Shown: in pieces, positions 7,783 to 17,062 of the stretch | How positions within the stretch are numbered: the first letter of the stretch is position 1 | Layout: each line of letters starts with the position of its first letter | Assembly: GCA_014529385.2 (NCBI GenBank) | Contig: CM043949.1 | Coordinates: 108,745,977-108,809,976 of the forward strand | Reading direction: 5' to 3' | Source: Adiantum capillus-veneris | Taxonomy: Eukaryota; Streptophyta; Polypodiopsida; Polypodiales; Pteridaceae | Length of the DNA stretch: 64,000 bases | The notes under the pieces: model-generated | Databases searched by the model: none | Told to the model about the DNA's origin: nothing | What the model saw: only the letters and a program-made list of their open reading frames with translations | Translations under genes and position numbers: made by a program

Positions 7783-9488
7783 GAATGTCTCAAATACCTT
7801 TGGCTCATTGGCAATGCAGTCATGGGTTCATACTCAATGGCTTGTGAGCTAGTGGATCTCGTGTCAGTAGACACCCTCATGCCTGCTATCATCAAGTTGT
7901 CCTCTAATTGGATTGCATTGGCAGTGACATCTTCCCAGGTTGTGATACCTCTAATCACTAGTCCATTATAGATTCCTTCATTCCTCAACCCTTGAATGAA
8001 TCGATCAAGCAGTTGGTTATTGTTGAAGCGCTCATTTACAGGGCAGCGAGAGTTTAAGTGCTTTAAACGACTAATGAAGTCCCTTACTGACTCTCCTTCC
8101 TTACGTTCGGCCTTCTGTAGCTGAGATGCTACACCCCAAAGCACACCTTTTTGTATGTACTCCTTTAGAAACAACCTTCGAAGGGTAGGGTAGATTGTTT
8201 TCTCGTCCACCCTTAGGGTTCTATACCAATCTCCAGCCTTCCCACTTAATGTCAAGCTTAAGGCATTGCACTTATGTAGTTCGTTGCGTTCCCTTAAGGA
8301 ATCACATACTTGTTCAAACACTTCAATGTGTTTCCTAGCATCTTCGTCCCCATTGAATTTTTGCGTGAGTTTGGCAATTTGTACTGCCTTACTTCTAGGC
8401 TCTCTATCAGATGCATGACGCATATTTTCCGCGATAGATCGACCTATGGTTTGAGCAAACGCTGCCAAGTCACCTATGTGAGGAGGTAGGGCCGGTGGAG
8501 GTACTCTTGGAATCATATGTGGGAGAGGGACGGGTACCGGTCTTGGCATATGTGTGGATGATGCAGGATATGGAACATAACCGGGCATAGGTCCACTCGG
8601 ATAAGGGCTAGGGAGCGGCACTCGAGGAGCATAAACAAGTGGTACAATTGGAGGTGTGGGGGCCATGTGTGCATAAGGGGCTAGAGGCACATACGGTCGA
8701 GGCCCCATATTAGGTACTACGACACTAGGTAGTGGCACTGCGCTAACCGTAGATGTCATCGGTACATTCTCTGTCAGGCTTATCCCTGGAGTGAGCACTG
8801 TGTTTTCCTTAATAGAGGGTTGAGCCAAGTTAGGGAAGCTAAAGTTGTCGCTCGGAGGCTCAGATTGCATAGAGACCCCAGGTGAAATGACGTAAGATGG
8901 GTCCATGGGGCTCATTAGAGGAGTCTCCATTTGTGATAGAGTAGGCTGTTGAGCCTTGCTCGTATCCAGAAATCTCATGGGGCCAGTTGAGAGTATATTT
9001 ACCCCTCGGTTTTGCCTTTCTGATTGAATAATGCCATGGATAACATTACAGATCATTTTCTGTTGATCTTCGATGCTCGTGGCACTAGAGGTGGATTGTA
9101 CAATCTGTATCCATCCTACATGGTAGGCGTGGCCAGAGTGTAGATCCGTCAACACCTCAGTGTGGAGGTCGTATGTCCAATGATCATTAATGAACAATCC
9201 TTCTAGAGTCGACGTGTTAACGGTTTCTTGTGAGGTAGAAGCAATCTTGCTCCCCGTGGTTTTACTTGTCACCAACGGTACTCTAGAGGGAACTTCTGAA
9301 GGAGGCAGCTCAACAGAGCCTTCTTGGTAAGAAGTTGGCAGGATATCCACATGGACACTCTTTGGGGGTGTGGGATCCACGTGCGATGTGAAAGGAGAGT
9401 CCACTTCCCCACCCCCTTCGTGTGCTTCATTTGCATCATGTTCCAAGCGAGTAGCTCTACCTAATGTTTCCATGAAATGGCTAAACAT
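7779..9488 (-). CDS. gag: Gag of E1 (capsid region)
   Basis: A 569-residue open segment. The N-terminal two thirds are rich in Pro, Ser and Thr, with many PLPSP-like stretches. The C-terminal part (about 350-530) carries a plant retrotransposon Gag domain, with SGKAGDWYRTL, then FISRLKHLNSRCP and LLDRFIQGLRN. The first Met is internal: the frame continues upstream through a TAA at 9510-9512 into the LRSGR segment. Gag stops at 7779 because of a small indel, four bases into the next segment. This overlap is not a programmed frameshift, because E2 has one continuous frame here. Confidence 0.88.
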   Translation of the reverse strand: MFSHFMETLGRATRLEHDANEAHEGGGEVDSPFTSHVDPTPPKSVHVDILPTSYQEGSVELPPSEVPSRVPLVTSKTTGSKIASTSQETVNTSTLEGLFINDHWTYDLHTEVLTDLHSGHAYHVGWIQIVQSTSSATSIEDQQKMICNVIHGIIQSERQNRGVNILSTGPMRFLDTSKAQQPTLSQMETPLMSPMDPSYVISPGVSMQSEPPSDNFSFPNLAQPSIKENTVLTPGISLTENVPMTSTVSAVPLPSVVVPNMGPRPYVPLAPYAHMAPTPPIVPLVYAPRVPLPSPYPSGPMPGYVPYPASSTHMPRPVPVPLPHMIPRVPPPALPPHIGDLAAFAQTIGRSIAENMRHASDREPRSKAVQIAKLTQKFNGDEDARKHIEVFEQVCDSLRERNELHKCNALSLTLSGKAGDWYRTLRVDEKTIYPTLRRLFLKEYIQKGVLWGVASQLQKAERKEGESVRDFISRLKHLNSRCPVNERFNNNQLLDRFIQGLRNEGIYNGLVIRGITTWEDVTANAIQLEDNLMIAGMRVSTDTRSTSSQAIEYEPMTALPMSQRYLRHS

Positions 9489-9509
9489 ACTAGTACTAGG
9501 CTGTGGAGC

Positions 9510-9737
9510 TTAGGGAGGTGCATGGCCTTCTCTCTTAGTGTTTTGGGTAGGGTATGCTTCCATGATTTCTGAGTCGGAGGAGGAATCACTAGCGGCTATT
9601 TTAGGGTCTTGGGTGGTGCTACCTTGTGTCCCCGCTGAGGGTCTAGAGCCTATCGTGGATGGGTAATGGGTGTCCGTATGAACAGAGGCACCCTCAATAT
9701 GCCCGTGTTCTAGCACCCGCCCAGAGCGTAAGTGCAT
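9510..9737 (-). CDS. Gag N-terminus of E1 (LRSGR peptide)
   Basis: A 75-residue frame from the ATG at 9737-9735, in frame with Gag and separated from it by a TAA and seven codons. It begins MHLRSGRVLEH. E2 begins MHLRSVRVLED and E3 begins MYLRSGRNLQ, so this is the true start of Gag-Pol in the family. E2 has its stop at a slightly different codon, so the stops are independent damage rather than a planned break. The peptide is short, polar and basic at the start. Its role is not known. Confidence 0.75.
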   Translation of the reverse strand: MHLRSGRVLEHGHIEGASVHTDTHYPSTIGSRPSAGTQGSTTQDPKIAASDSSSDSEIMEAYPTQNTKREGHAPP

Positions 9738-10765
9738 GTGCTTTTGATACCCTAAGGTGTCAAAAAGCTGCTCTAAGAGGCCTTGTGACTAGTTTTTAGC
9801 GTGTTTTTTGTTTGTTTTTTTGCTAGATTTTTTAGAGCGTGTCGTGGAATGGGCCGTATGATAGCTCGAAACGAGCGTATCGCTAGGAGGGGCGCGCTGT
9901 GCTTTACAACCCACCGTTTGGTTCTATTTTGCTCCAGAAAAGCCCGAAACAGTCTTTTCCTAGCTGGGGAACTAGGCTCCAAATAGCAAGTCTAAAGGTG
10001 CAAGTGGGAAGAGAAGGGAGGAGAGTGGAGGACTTGTCCCACATGCTCTCATTCCCTCTTGAGGAGGTAGGGTATATATATAAGAGTGAGTCTAGTATAT
10101 ATCATAAGATTGAGGACTGAGGCCTGGGCCTGGGCTTGGGCTTGGGCTTAGGGAAACGATCCCGATCTAACTTTTATACAACCCAACCCGCCCGTCCGTT
10201 TTTATAACTCACGTTTTTTATTTTCGAAAATCTAACCTCCCCCTCGCTCACGTTTTTATTTTTCAAAAAATATTTTTTTTTCAAATTTTTTTTTTGAGAT
10301 ATTATTTGGTACGCGTTTTGGTGCGCGTTGACCTCACCTAATTATTTATTGTCCCACCTACCTACTGACCTGCTAATCAGTGGTTCACCTAATTACTAAC
10401 CTACTTAATTAACTAACTGTGCGCCTAACTGTGCACAAACCAGAAAACACAGAAAACACAGAAAATGCAGAAATTGAAACTTGACAGAACTGTACAGTGA
10501 AAACACAGAAAATGAAAAAAAATGCAAGAAATGCTAACTGTGTGACTAATGCTAACTGTGTGCAAACAGAAAAACAGAATTTCGCTAACTGTCTAACTAA
10601 TACTAAATGTACGCAGCAGAAAAACAGAAAATGCAAACTGTTCGCAACAGAAAAACAGAATTAACAACTTGCAGAAAAAATACGCCTTCCTCTCCCTCTT
10701 CTTTCCTACTGCAAACCACTCATACAAGAAGCACAAAGTGCCTCTTGGGCTTAGTGCAGGGCTAT
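9738..10765 (-). other. 5' leader of E1
   Basis: The untranslated region between primer site and Gag. It holds an A-rich stretch with repeated CAGAAAA and CTAACTGTG words (10390-10680), a T-rich stretch (10240-10300), a G-rich block on the plus strand (10126-10153) and TATA-like sequence (10069-10110). A 69-codon open stretch at 9773-9982 is not kept open in E2, so I read the leader as non-coding. Confidence 0.6.
10126..10153 (+). other. Possible G-quadruplex motif in E1 leader
   Basis: Five GGG runs separated by three- or four-base loops (GGGCCT, GGGCTT units). E2 has four such runs at 25871-25892 in the same leader position. The G-rich strand is the antisense (cDNA) strand of the element. 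Folding is inferred from the motif only. Confidence 0.45.
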
Positions 10766-10783
10766 TCCCCGGCAGCGGCGCCA
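10766..10783 (-). other. Primer binding site of E1 (tRNA-Asp type)
   Basis: The minus strand reads TGGCGCCGCTGCCGGGGA, 17 of 18 bases complementary to the 3' end of plant tRNA-Asp as I know it. It lies four bases inside the LTR end, the normal position, and fixes the element's orientation. Confidence 0.88.
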
Positions 10784-10787
10784 AAAA

Positions 10788-11369
10788 TGTGCGCTCCTTG
10801 CCGCACTGTCGAAGCAAGGGACTTGCCGATACACCGTGTACGAGCCGCAGACGGCTCCAAGCACACAACTAGTTTAACTAGTAAGCTCAAAGAGGGCAAT
10901 GGTGTGTCACTCACCGCCTTATGCTCCTGCCGTAGAGGATTCCTCGCCGTGAAGAAGAGGGAGACGCCGCTACGCCGCGCTCAACCGCCTCGCCGCCGTC
11001 GTGCCGCCGCAACGCTCGATCGCACACACACTCTCACACTCTCTCTCTCTCTCTCACACGCACACACACAAGGAGATGGTGAAGGAGAAGGTGGAGATGG
11101 AGCAAGAGCAGCTTCTATTGCACAATGAGAGAATGACTCAATTTTAGGTTTCATTGGCTTTTATGTGAGCTCACCCCATTCACACTTGGGCGCCCATGCT
11201 TAGCCAACTAACCCTAGCATGTTCGTGTTAGAGTGCGCCTCTCATCGGCGATCACTCTACCTTTCCCTATTGGACCGACAAGCCCGGTGCCTGACTCTAC
11301 TTAAATAAATAATACGGTTACAGTGTCTGTCGTAGGCGATAGGGTGCCCGTGAGCCACGAGGGTTAACA
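10788..11369 (-). repeat. 5' LTR of E1
   Basis: Plus-strand ends are TGTGCGCTCC and GGGTTAACA, so on its own strand the LTR runs TGTTAACC to CGCACA. It borders the primer site on one side and ChrA coding sequence on the other. It aligns with both E2 LTRs over shared blocks such as CTCATCGGCGATCAC and TTGGACCGACAAGC. It contains a short CT/CA-rich stretch (about 11024-11070) where the E2 LTRs carry very long (CA)n. Confidence 0.88.
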
Positions 11370-12544
11370 TTGGGAAATTGAGGCTCCATGTCCAATGCTA
11401 TGTGGACAAAGAGGATTTCTTTATCTCTCCTCTCAAGCATGAGGATGTAATCCTAGGGGCACCATGGTTTGATCACATGGCTGCCAATGTTAAATTCCCT
11501 AAAAGGCAAATATGCTTTAGGTTCAGGGAAAAAGATATGTACATAGATGCTAAGGAGTTGGGTAGTACCATACCCCTTGTACATAAGCAAGCTTTCAATA
11601 AGTCAATAAAGAGCTCTATTTCTGTGTACATGATTTTTGTTAAAGATTCTCAAAATGAACCTAATTCTTTAGCAAAAGAAAATATAAATAATCAAAAGGA
11701 ATTAGAGTTATCCAACTTCCTCAAGGGGTTCTAAGATGTTTCTATTGACAACATCTCTTGTGAACTACCTCCCAAACGAGGCAATGACAACCATGTAATT
11801 GAACTTCTTCCAGGAAGTTCACCACCTAATAAACCTCCTTATCGAGTTTCTCAAGCTCAACAAGAGGAGATTATGCGGCAAGTGCAAGAGCTAGTTGAGA
11901 AAGGCATGGTTAGGCCTAGCTCATCTCCATTTTGTTCACGAGTGTTATTAGTGCAAAAGAAAGATGACACATATCATATGTGTGTTGACTATAGAGCACT
12001 AAATAGGATCACTATCAAGAATAGGTTTCCCGTTCCACGGGTAGAAGACCTATTTGATAAGATACAAGGGTCAACCTAGTTTAGTAGGATTGACCTAAAA
12101 AGTGGCTACCATCAAATAAGGATAGTTGATCAAGACATTGTAAAGACCGCATTTTACACTACGTTTGGTCTTTATGACATGCTTTTTGGCTTGACCAATG
12201 CACTAGCCACATTTAACGACTTGATGAAGAAGCTATTCATGCCTCACCAAGCCTTTACTAGAGTGTTCTTTGATGATATAATCATCTACTCTAATTCATT
12301 GACGAACACAAGCAACACCTCTAGGTAATATTTCCAGTTTTACGAGAGAATAAGCTTTATATAAATCAAAAGAAAAGTGAAATTTTCTTACAAGAGATTC
12401 AATATTTAGGTCACATTATCTCTCAAGATGGCATCCAAATGGATCCATCAAAGTTAGAGGTAATAAAAGGATGGCCTAATCCAAGGAATCTGCATGAACT
12501 AAGAAGCTTTATAGGTATGTGTGCAAACTATAGACGCTTTGTCG
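11370..12544 (+). pseudogene. Chromovirus ChrA, left part: protease end and RT
   Basis: Translated in steps, this shows the end of a retropepsin region (SPLKHEDVILGAPWFDHM, with the ILG motif) and then a gypsy RT: a PPYR start, LVEKGMVRPSSSPF, MCVDYRALNRITIKN, RIDLKSGYHQIR and FFDDIIIYS. The fragment breaks off in the connection region at NYRRF, where the E2 LTR begins. Stops and frameshifts interrupt it (for example TAG at 12077-12079 and in the region after 12320). The start of the element lies left of E1 and outside the window. It is the older host of both E1 and E2. The other half resumes at 27214. Confidence 0.88.
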
Positions 12545-13216
<672 letters not shown>

Positions 13217-13229
13217 GCCCCCCTTCCTG
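13217..13229 (-). other. 3' polypurine tract of E2
   Basis: Minus strand AGGAAGGGGGGCA directly abuts the LTR start TGTTAACC. This is the standard plus-strand primer position. About 34 bases around it resemble the internal tract at 14551-14590. Confidence 0.8.
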
Positions 13230-13987
13230 ATGTAGATTCCGTCTTTGGAAGCTATTGAGATGAAGCCCGTTCATCGAGGTGGAAGAGCATGCAAGATTGA
13301 ATGTCCTTAGCCTTCTTCAATCACTACAAAATCAACCAAAATTGGCACAATAACTGCATTCTCATATACAATTAAAAAGCATGTGCAGTTATAGGCACAC
13401 AAATTGATTGGTAATAGAATATTAAACAATTTGTCAGCAATAAAAATTAAACTATAATATAATCAAACGCATAAAAAGGTGTAAAGGTAAAAAACTAAAC
13501 AAGTCTGGGTCGCTAATTTAACGGTCGAAAGGCACTAGAGGTCAACTATTAATACCATGGACAAGCTTCTTAATTTTCTCTGGTCAATTAAGCTGTTTAA
13601 TTGCGAGAGCCAAGCATTTCATGTCCGAGGGCTGACTAGAGGCTATACCTAGAAGACCTTGTAGTTAAGCTACGATAAAAGGAATTGCTCATGAAATCAT
13701 CACTTGACTTATTTCCTTTTCTTTGACCCCCAAAGTCTTTTCACATTGATTCAATTTTATGTGTGTGCTTATTTTGTATGCCTTGGGTTTTTTGCTTTTC
13801 AAGGAAAAGCGGTCACACTGGGAACCTCTAGGGCTCTAGTACCATAGGCGATACATGTGAGTGAAGTACCAAATCAAGTTGGGATTTCTCTTCCAGCTTA
13901 AGATTTTACATTGTGGCACTTTTGATTTTTTTGTTTGTTCGTTTTCAACATTTTGATTTTGTAACTTTGGGGGGTCATATTACAGTG
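13230..13987 (-). other. Non-coding 3' region of E2
   Basis: About 760 bases between the ORF4 stop and the 3' polypurine tract. I see no conserved frame, repeat or regulatory site in it. It is AT-rich in 13330-13510. Confidence 0.5.
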
Positions 13988-14377
13988 TTACCCTCCCCAG
14001 GCTAAGTCATCATCCGTGAGACCATATGTGCCATCCATGTAATCATATAAATCTTCTTCATCATTAGAGGCACCAATGTTTATTAAGAAGGTCACTAGAC
14101 ATCTATAGTCATCTTGGTCAAAAGGGCAGGCTTGTGCAATGGGAGAGACGCTCTCTACTAAGTATGAATCAATCGTGGTAAAGAGACGTATCAACCATTC
14201 CAACTCCTCAAAATTCCTATCACATGCTAGTGTACCTACCAAATCCCATTCACATGCAAACACCGAAAAGACTATGTGAAACACTTGCGAAAAGTAAAGA
14301 GGGTACCTCTCACCCAAGGATGACTCTAGCATACTAGCCATATCTGTACACATAGATAGATGATGGTTAAAGTGCAA
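13988..14377 (-). CDS. ORF4 of E2, acidic 129-residue protein of unknown function
   Basis: An intact frame from the ATG at 14377 to TAA. The protein has an aromatic, partly hydrophobic N-terminal half (ERYPLYFSQVF, CEWDLVGTLACDRN), a middle part with FEELEWLIRLF, and a very acidic end (NDEEDLYDYMDGTYGLTDDDLAWGG). E1 encodes a similar protein at 1-125, with the key words kept and many silent changes, which suggests past selection on the protein. It sits in the env position, but there is no signal peptide or convincing membrane helix. A TATA-like sequence lies about 90 bases upstream. I do not recognise the family. Confidence 0.62.
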   Translation of the reverse strand: MHFNHHLSMCTDMASMLESSLGERYPLYFSQVFHIVFSVFACEWDLVGTLACDRNFEELEWLIRLFTTIDSYLVESVSPIAQACPFDQDDYRCLVTFLINIGASNDEEDLYDYMDGTYGLTDDDLAWGG

Positions 14378-14467
14378 ATATTGTAAGGGTCGTGTCCTTG
14401 TGTTTCCAAATTTTTGTTTGGTGGCTCGTGCTCTTTTACATTTTACTTTTGTTTTTGTGAGTATAAA

Positions 14468-14480
14468 GCTATTTATATAC
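14468..14480 (-). promoter_or_regulatory. TATA-like sequence upstream of ORF4 (E2)
   Basis: Minus strand GTATATAAATAGC, a close fit to a plant TATA box, 91 bases before the ORF4 ATG. The block is shared with E1 (294-310). It may drive a separate ORF4 transcript; this is inference. Confidence 0.4.
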
Positions 14481-14550
14481 GTTCCCTACGGTTGAGAGGT
14501 CAGGGAGGAAGGTTAAGAGGGGAGTGAGTGAATGATGAATGTCAGCAAAC

Positions 14551-14565
14551 CCTCCCCCCTTCCTT
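14551..14565 (-). other. Internal polypurine tract after ORF3 (E2)
   Basis: Minus strand AAGGAAGGGGGGAGG, about 1.33 kb upstream of the 3' polypurine tract in the element's own direction. The same tract follows ORF3 in E1 and E3. In E1 it is followed directly by TGTTTGC, which looks like an LTR start. Confidence 0.55.
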
Positions 14566-14617
14566 GGGTAGATCATACCTTTTGGAATGATACCGTCATA
14601 TTTTGAAACCAATTGTT

Positions 14618-15451
14618 TCAACTTGTCATGGGTGAAGACTTTGACCAATAGTATTCGACCGCCCTAGGAATTATATCTAGTTGCAAGGGTGGTGAGGTAC
14701 TCTCCCATGATTTTATTTGAAACGTTGTTGTAGGTGGTGAACTTACAACGGGAGGTGAAAACTCTTTCTTGTTTGTATGGATATGTACAATCGTAGGTGG
14801 AGGTTGTGTCGAAGCCTCTATTTTTGTATATGAACTACATGAAGAGCAAGAAGCTTCATTTGTTTTTTCTATGGTTAAGCTGAGAGAAACAAGCCTTCCT
14901 TGCTTGGGAACCCATACTAGCTTCGGATCCAGTGTATAATGTTTTGTGATTTTTCCTTTCCCATGATCTTCCATCGGCTTTGTCATCACAAGATTTGACT
15001 CACATGGGTCAAGTGACATATAAGAACACAATTTACGTTTTGGCCCCCAGATTTGATCATTTCCTTGATAGTAGCCTTGGGCTTCCAATAGTCGTTTAGG
15101 AATACAACGCAACATTTTCTTACATTTATGGGAGCGAGTGGGGTGTTTCTTACAAGGCTCCTGCTTTTTAGCATCAGCCATGGTCACTAAAGAAGCTTTA
15201 GGGATCCACTTGTCTGTTTTGTTCGTTATATTAGGATGCATCTTTTGTGTCTCAAGCTTTATTTCAACTACAGAAGTTGAAGCTTTAGAGAGTTGGGCTA
15301 TAGGGACATATGGTTCAGCCTCCTTGACATGCAATGTTTTGGGTTTTATTTCCTTGAGAGACAATCTCTCAGGGACTATAGCTTGGGTGGAAGGGCTAAG
15401 AGTTGTAACACTCCCAGTACCCCAATCAATAGTGCATTTGGTGGCTATCAT
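14618..15451 (-). CDS. ORF3 of E2: W[VI]PK-repeat protein
   Basis: An intact 277-residue frame from the ATG at 15451. It begins MIATKCTIDWG like E1 ORF3 and keeps motifs KWIPK and VWVPK; two others are worn (RCIPK, IWGPK). Between them RLLEAQGYY and GNDQIW match E1 exactly or nearly. A Ser/Cys cluster (EASCSSCSSYT) and Thr/Pro tail are also shared. The codon before the ATG is TAG; in E1 it is TGA at the same site. By comparison with retropepsins (LGRPW followed by ...IDW) this codon was probably Trp. The function is unknown. Confidence 0.72.
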   Translation of the reverse strand: MIATKCTIDWGTGSVTTLSPSTQAIVPERLSLKEIKPKTLHVKEAEPYVPIAQLSKASTSVVEIKLETQKMHPNITNKTDKWIPKASLVTMADAKKQEPCKKHPTRSHKCKKMLRCIPKRLLEAQGYYQGNDQIWGPKRKLCSYMSLDPCESNLVMTKPMEDHGKGKITKHYTLDPKLVWVPKQGRLVSLSLTIEKTNEASCSSCSSYTKIEASTQPPPTIVHIHTNKKEFSPPVVSSPPTTTFQIKSWESTSPPLQLDIIPRAVEYYWSKSSPMTS

Positions 15452-15819
15452 CTACGCACGTCCTAGGTTTATATTGCCTTCCATAGTTCCAGCATGCATG
15501 ACCAAAAAGTCTTGAGTCACAACCCCGTTGTCATAATTGACAAATGTGTACCAGATTCCAAAAACTGTAGTTTTTTTCTTTTTGACACCCTTGACTTGGA
15601 TAGTACTCTCAGATAGAGATGGCTTTCCCCATATGACAACAGATTATATTTAGCACCCGTGTCTAACAATGTGTTATATAGCACTTTCCCATAGGTGCTA
15701 TTTAGTTCAATAGGGTATCATAGAGGTGTGTCAAAGTTCAACCAATCATCCTCTGTTTCAACGTGGAATGCATGTGTAACTCCAAGGTTAGCCTCTTGTT
15801 GGCGTCTTATGCATTGTTG
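15452..15819 (-). pseudogene. C-terminal retropepsin-like domain of E2 pol
   Basis: In stepwise translation the region reads YPIELNSTYGKVLYNTLL, then DTGAKYNLLSYG, matching residues 864-892 of the E1 pol segment. The D-T-G-A codons are at 15652-15663 and are intact. A frameshift after LLSYG and several stops damage the rest. It ends at a TAG directly before ORF3. Its presence in a second copy shows the C-terminal domain is not a one-off rearrangement in E1. Confidence 0.7.
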
Positions 15820-17050
15820 TCACTCCTTAGCCTCAGCTTGAGCTTGTATCTTCTTCAACTCTGCCTGTGCCTTGGCTACCTTTTTTTGATGGATGGCACG
15901 TAGCTCCTCTTGGCTTAAGGGATCATAATATCTTTTAAATTTTCTCCCATTGAGGAATCCAATGGTTTCAACTCCATCAAGAGTCTCCACACGAATGGTA
16001 CCTTGTGGGGTGATTTCACATACTCTATATGGTCCTTTTCCCGCATATTTCAACTTTTTCTTCTCATTTTGCACTCCATACATAAGGACTTTATCACCAA
16101 CATTGATATCTTTGTTCTTTAGATGACGGTCAAACCATTTCTTCCTCCTATCTTTCTCCACACTTTTTTTTTATGCACAGCCAATTTTCTTTCTTCATCT
16201 AACCTTTCAACGATATATAAACGTTCAACTAAAGGGTTACCATCCCAACTTTCTTGTGGAGCTACATGCAGACTAGGGATTACAAACTCCCATGGCATAA
16301 CTGCTTCTTGGCCATATACCATTTTGAATGGTGTACAATTAATAGCCACTTTGTAAGAAGTACGATAAGCCCATAGAGCTGATGTCAGCTTCAAATCCCA
16401 ATGTGTGCGATGAGCTTCGATTGTTTTGGTCAAGATAGTAATTAAGGTCTTGTTAGTGCTCTCAACTTGGCCATTTTCTTGTGGGTAATACGGTGTAGAC
16501 TTATGGTGAGCTATCATGAAGTTTGTTGTGAGTTCCTTTATCAGTCCATTTATAAAATGAGTACCATTGTTACTCACAATTTCAAAGGGACAACCAAATC
16601 TTGTAATAATGTTCTCAAAGAGAAACTTGGTAGTTGACCTTGCATCAGCCTTTTACGTGTCGCTCTGCCTTCCGTCCACTTTGTCACATAGTCAATGGCA
16701 ATGATAATATATCGAGATTGAGTGTTATGAGCTGCCGGACTAATTGGGCCTACAAAGTCTAAACCCCATTTTTCAACTCGTTGAGTCACTTTAACAGGAT
16801 GTAAGGGCATCTTATCCTTTCATTGTGTGATCTTGTAATGTTGGAATTCATCACATCCTTTTGCAAAAAGTGATGCATCCTTGAATAAGGTAGGCCACCA
16901 ATAGCCTCATTGCAACACCTTTTTAGCAGTTAGCTCCCATGAGAAATGTCCTTTGGCTCTACCCATGTGGTCTTCTTGCAGTATGTATAAATACTCATCC
17001 TCATGAGCACAACGTCTAAGAATATTGTCCTTCCCTAACTTGTAGAGAGT
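15820..17050 (-). pseudogene. Integrase region of E2
   Basis: Broken pieces of an integrase. The HHCC region (EDHMGRAKGHFSWELT) is disturbed. The core follows (WGLDFVGPISPAAHN; then SNNGTHFIN; then NGQVESTNK) and the C-terminal module has GKGPYRVCEITPQGT and FLNGRKFKRYYDP. The first catalytic Asp and the Glu are present, but the second Asp reads Asn (SNNGTH). Frameshifts near 16150 and 16575-16680 split it. The order and sequence match E1 residues 425-830. Confidence 0.82.
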
Positions 17051-17062
17051 TCCTGAACTACA
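17051..17062 (-). other. Deletion junction removing RT and RNase H from E2
   Basis: To one side the sequence matches E1 near 2898 (GTLYKLGKD, after RNase H), to the other E1 near 4800 (WGEYLQ-VMWC, before RT). About 1.9 kb with the whole RT and RNase H is absent. Therefore E2 could not have reverse transcribed itself after this loss. Confidence 0.8.

Larger units (their letters stand above)
1..11369 (-). mobile_element. Ty3/gypsy retrotransposon E1, 3' end outside window
   Basis: A non-chromoviral Ty3/gypsy element read right to left. In its own order it has a 582-bp 5' LTR, a tRNA-Asp-type primer site, a leader of about 1 kb, Gag with an LRSGR N-terminus, four zinc knuckles, a protease-like domain, RT, RNase H, integrase, a second protease-like domain, ORF3 and the start of ORF4. 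The 3' LTR would lie left of base 1. At 11370 the sequence returns directly to the protease region of chromovirus ChrA, so E1 is inserted in ChrA in the opposite orientation. tRNA-Asp priming is typical of the Athila/Tat group; I see no chromodomain and no second RNase H. Several in-frame stops and one frameshift show that this copy cannot make its full polyprotein. Confidence 0.93.

Noticed and set aside
9773-9982. Leader frame of 69 codons in E1
   Set aside because: Starts with TTG and the aligned E2 sequence has stops and no similar protein.
10126-10153. GGGCTT repeats as telomeric sequence
   Set aside because: Only a few units, the unit is not TTTAGGG, and it sits in a retrotransposon leader shared by two copies.
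10607-11128. Plus-strand open frame of 173 codons in the E1 LTR/leader
   Set aside because: Runs across the primer site and LTR border against the element's sense; CT/CA-rich; not conserved in E2.
13988-14377. ORF4 as an envelope gene
   Set aside because: No signal peptide, cleavage site or clear membrane helix; only the position is env-like.
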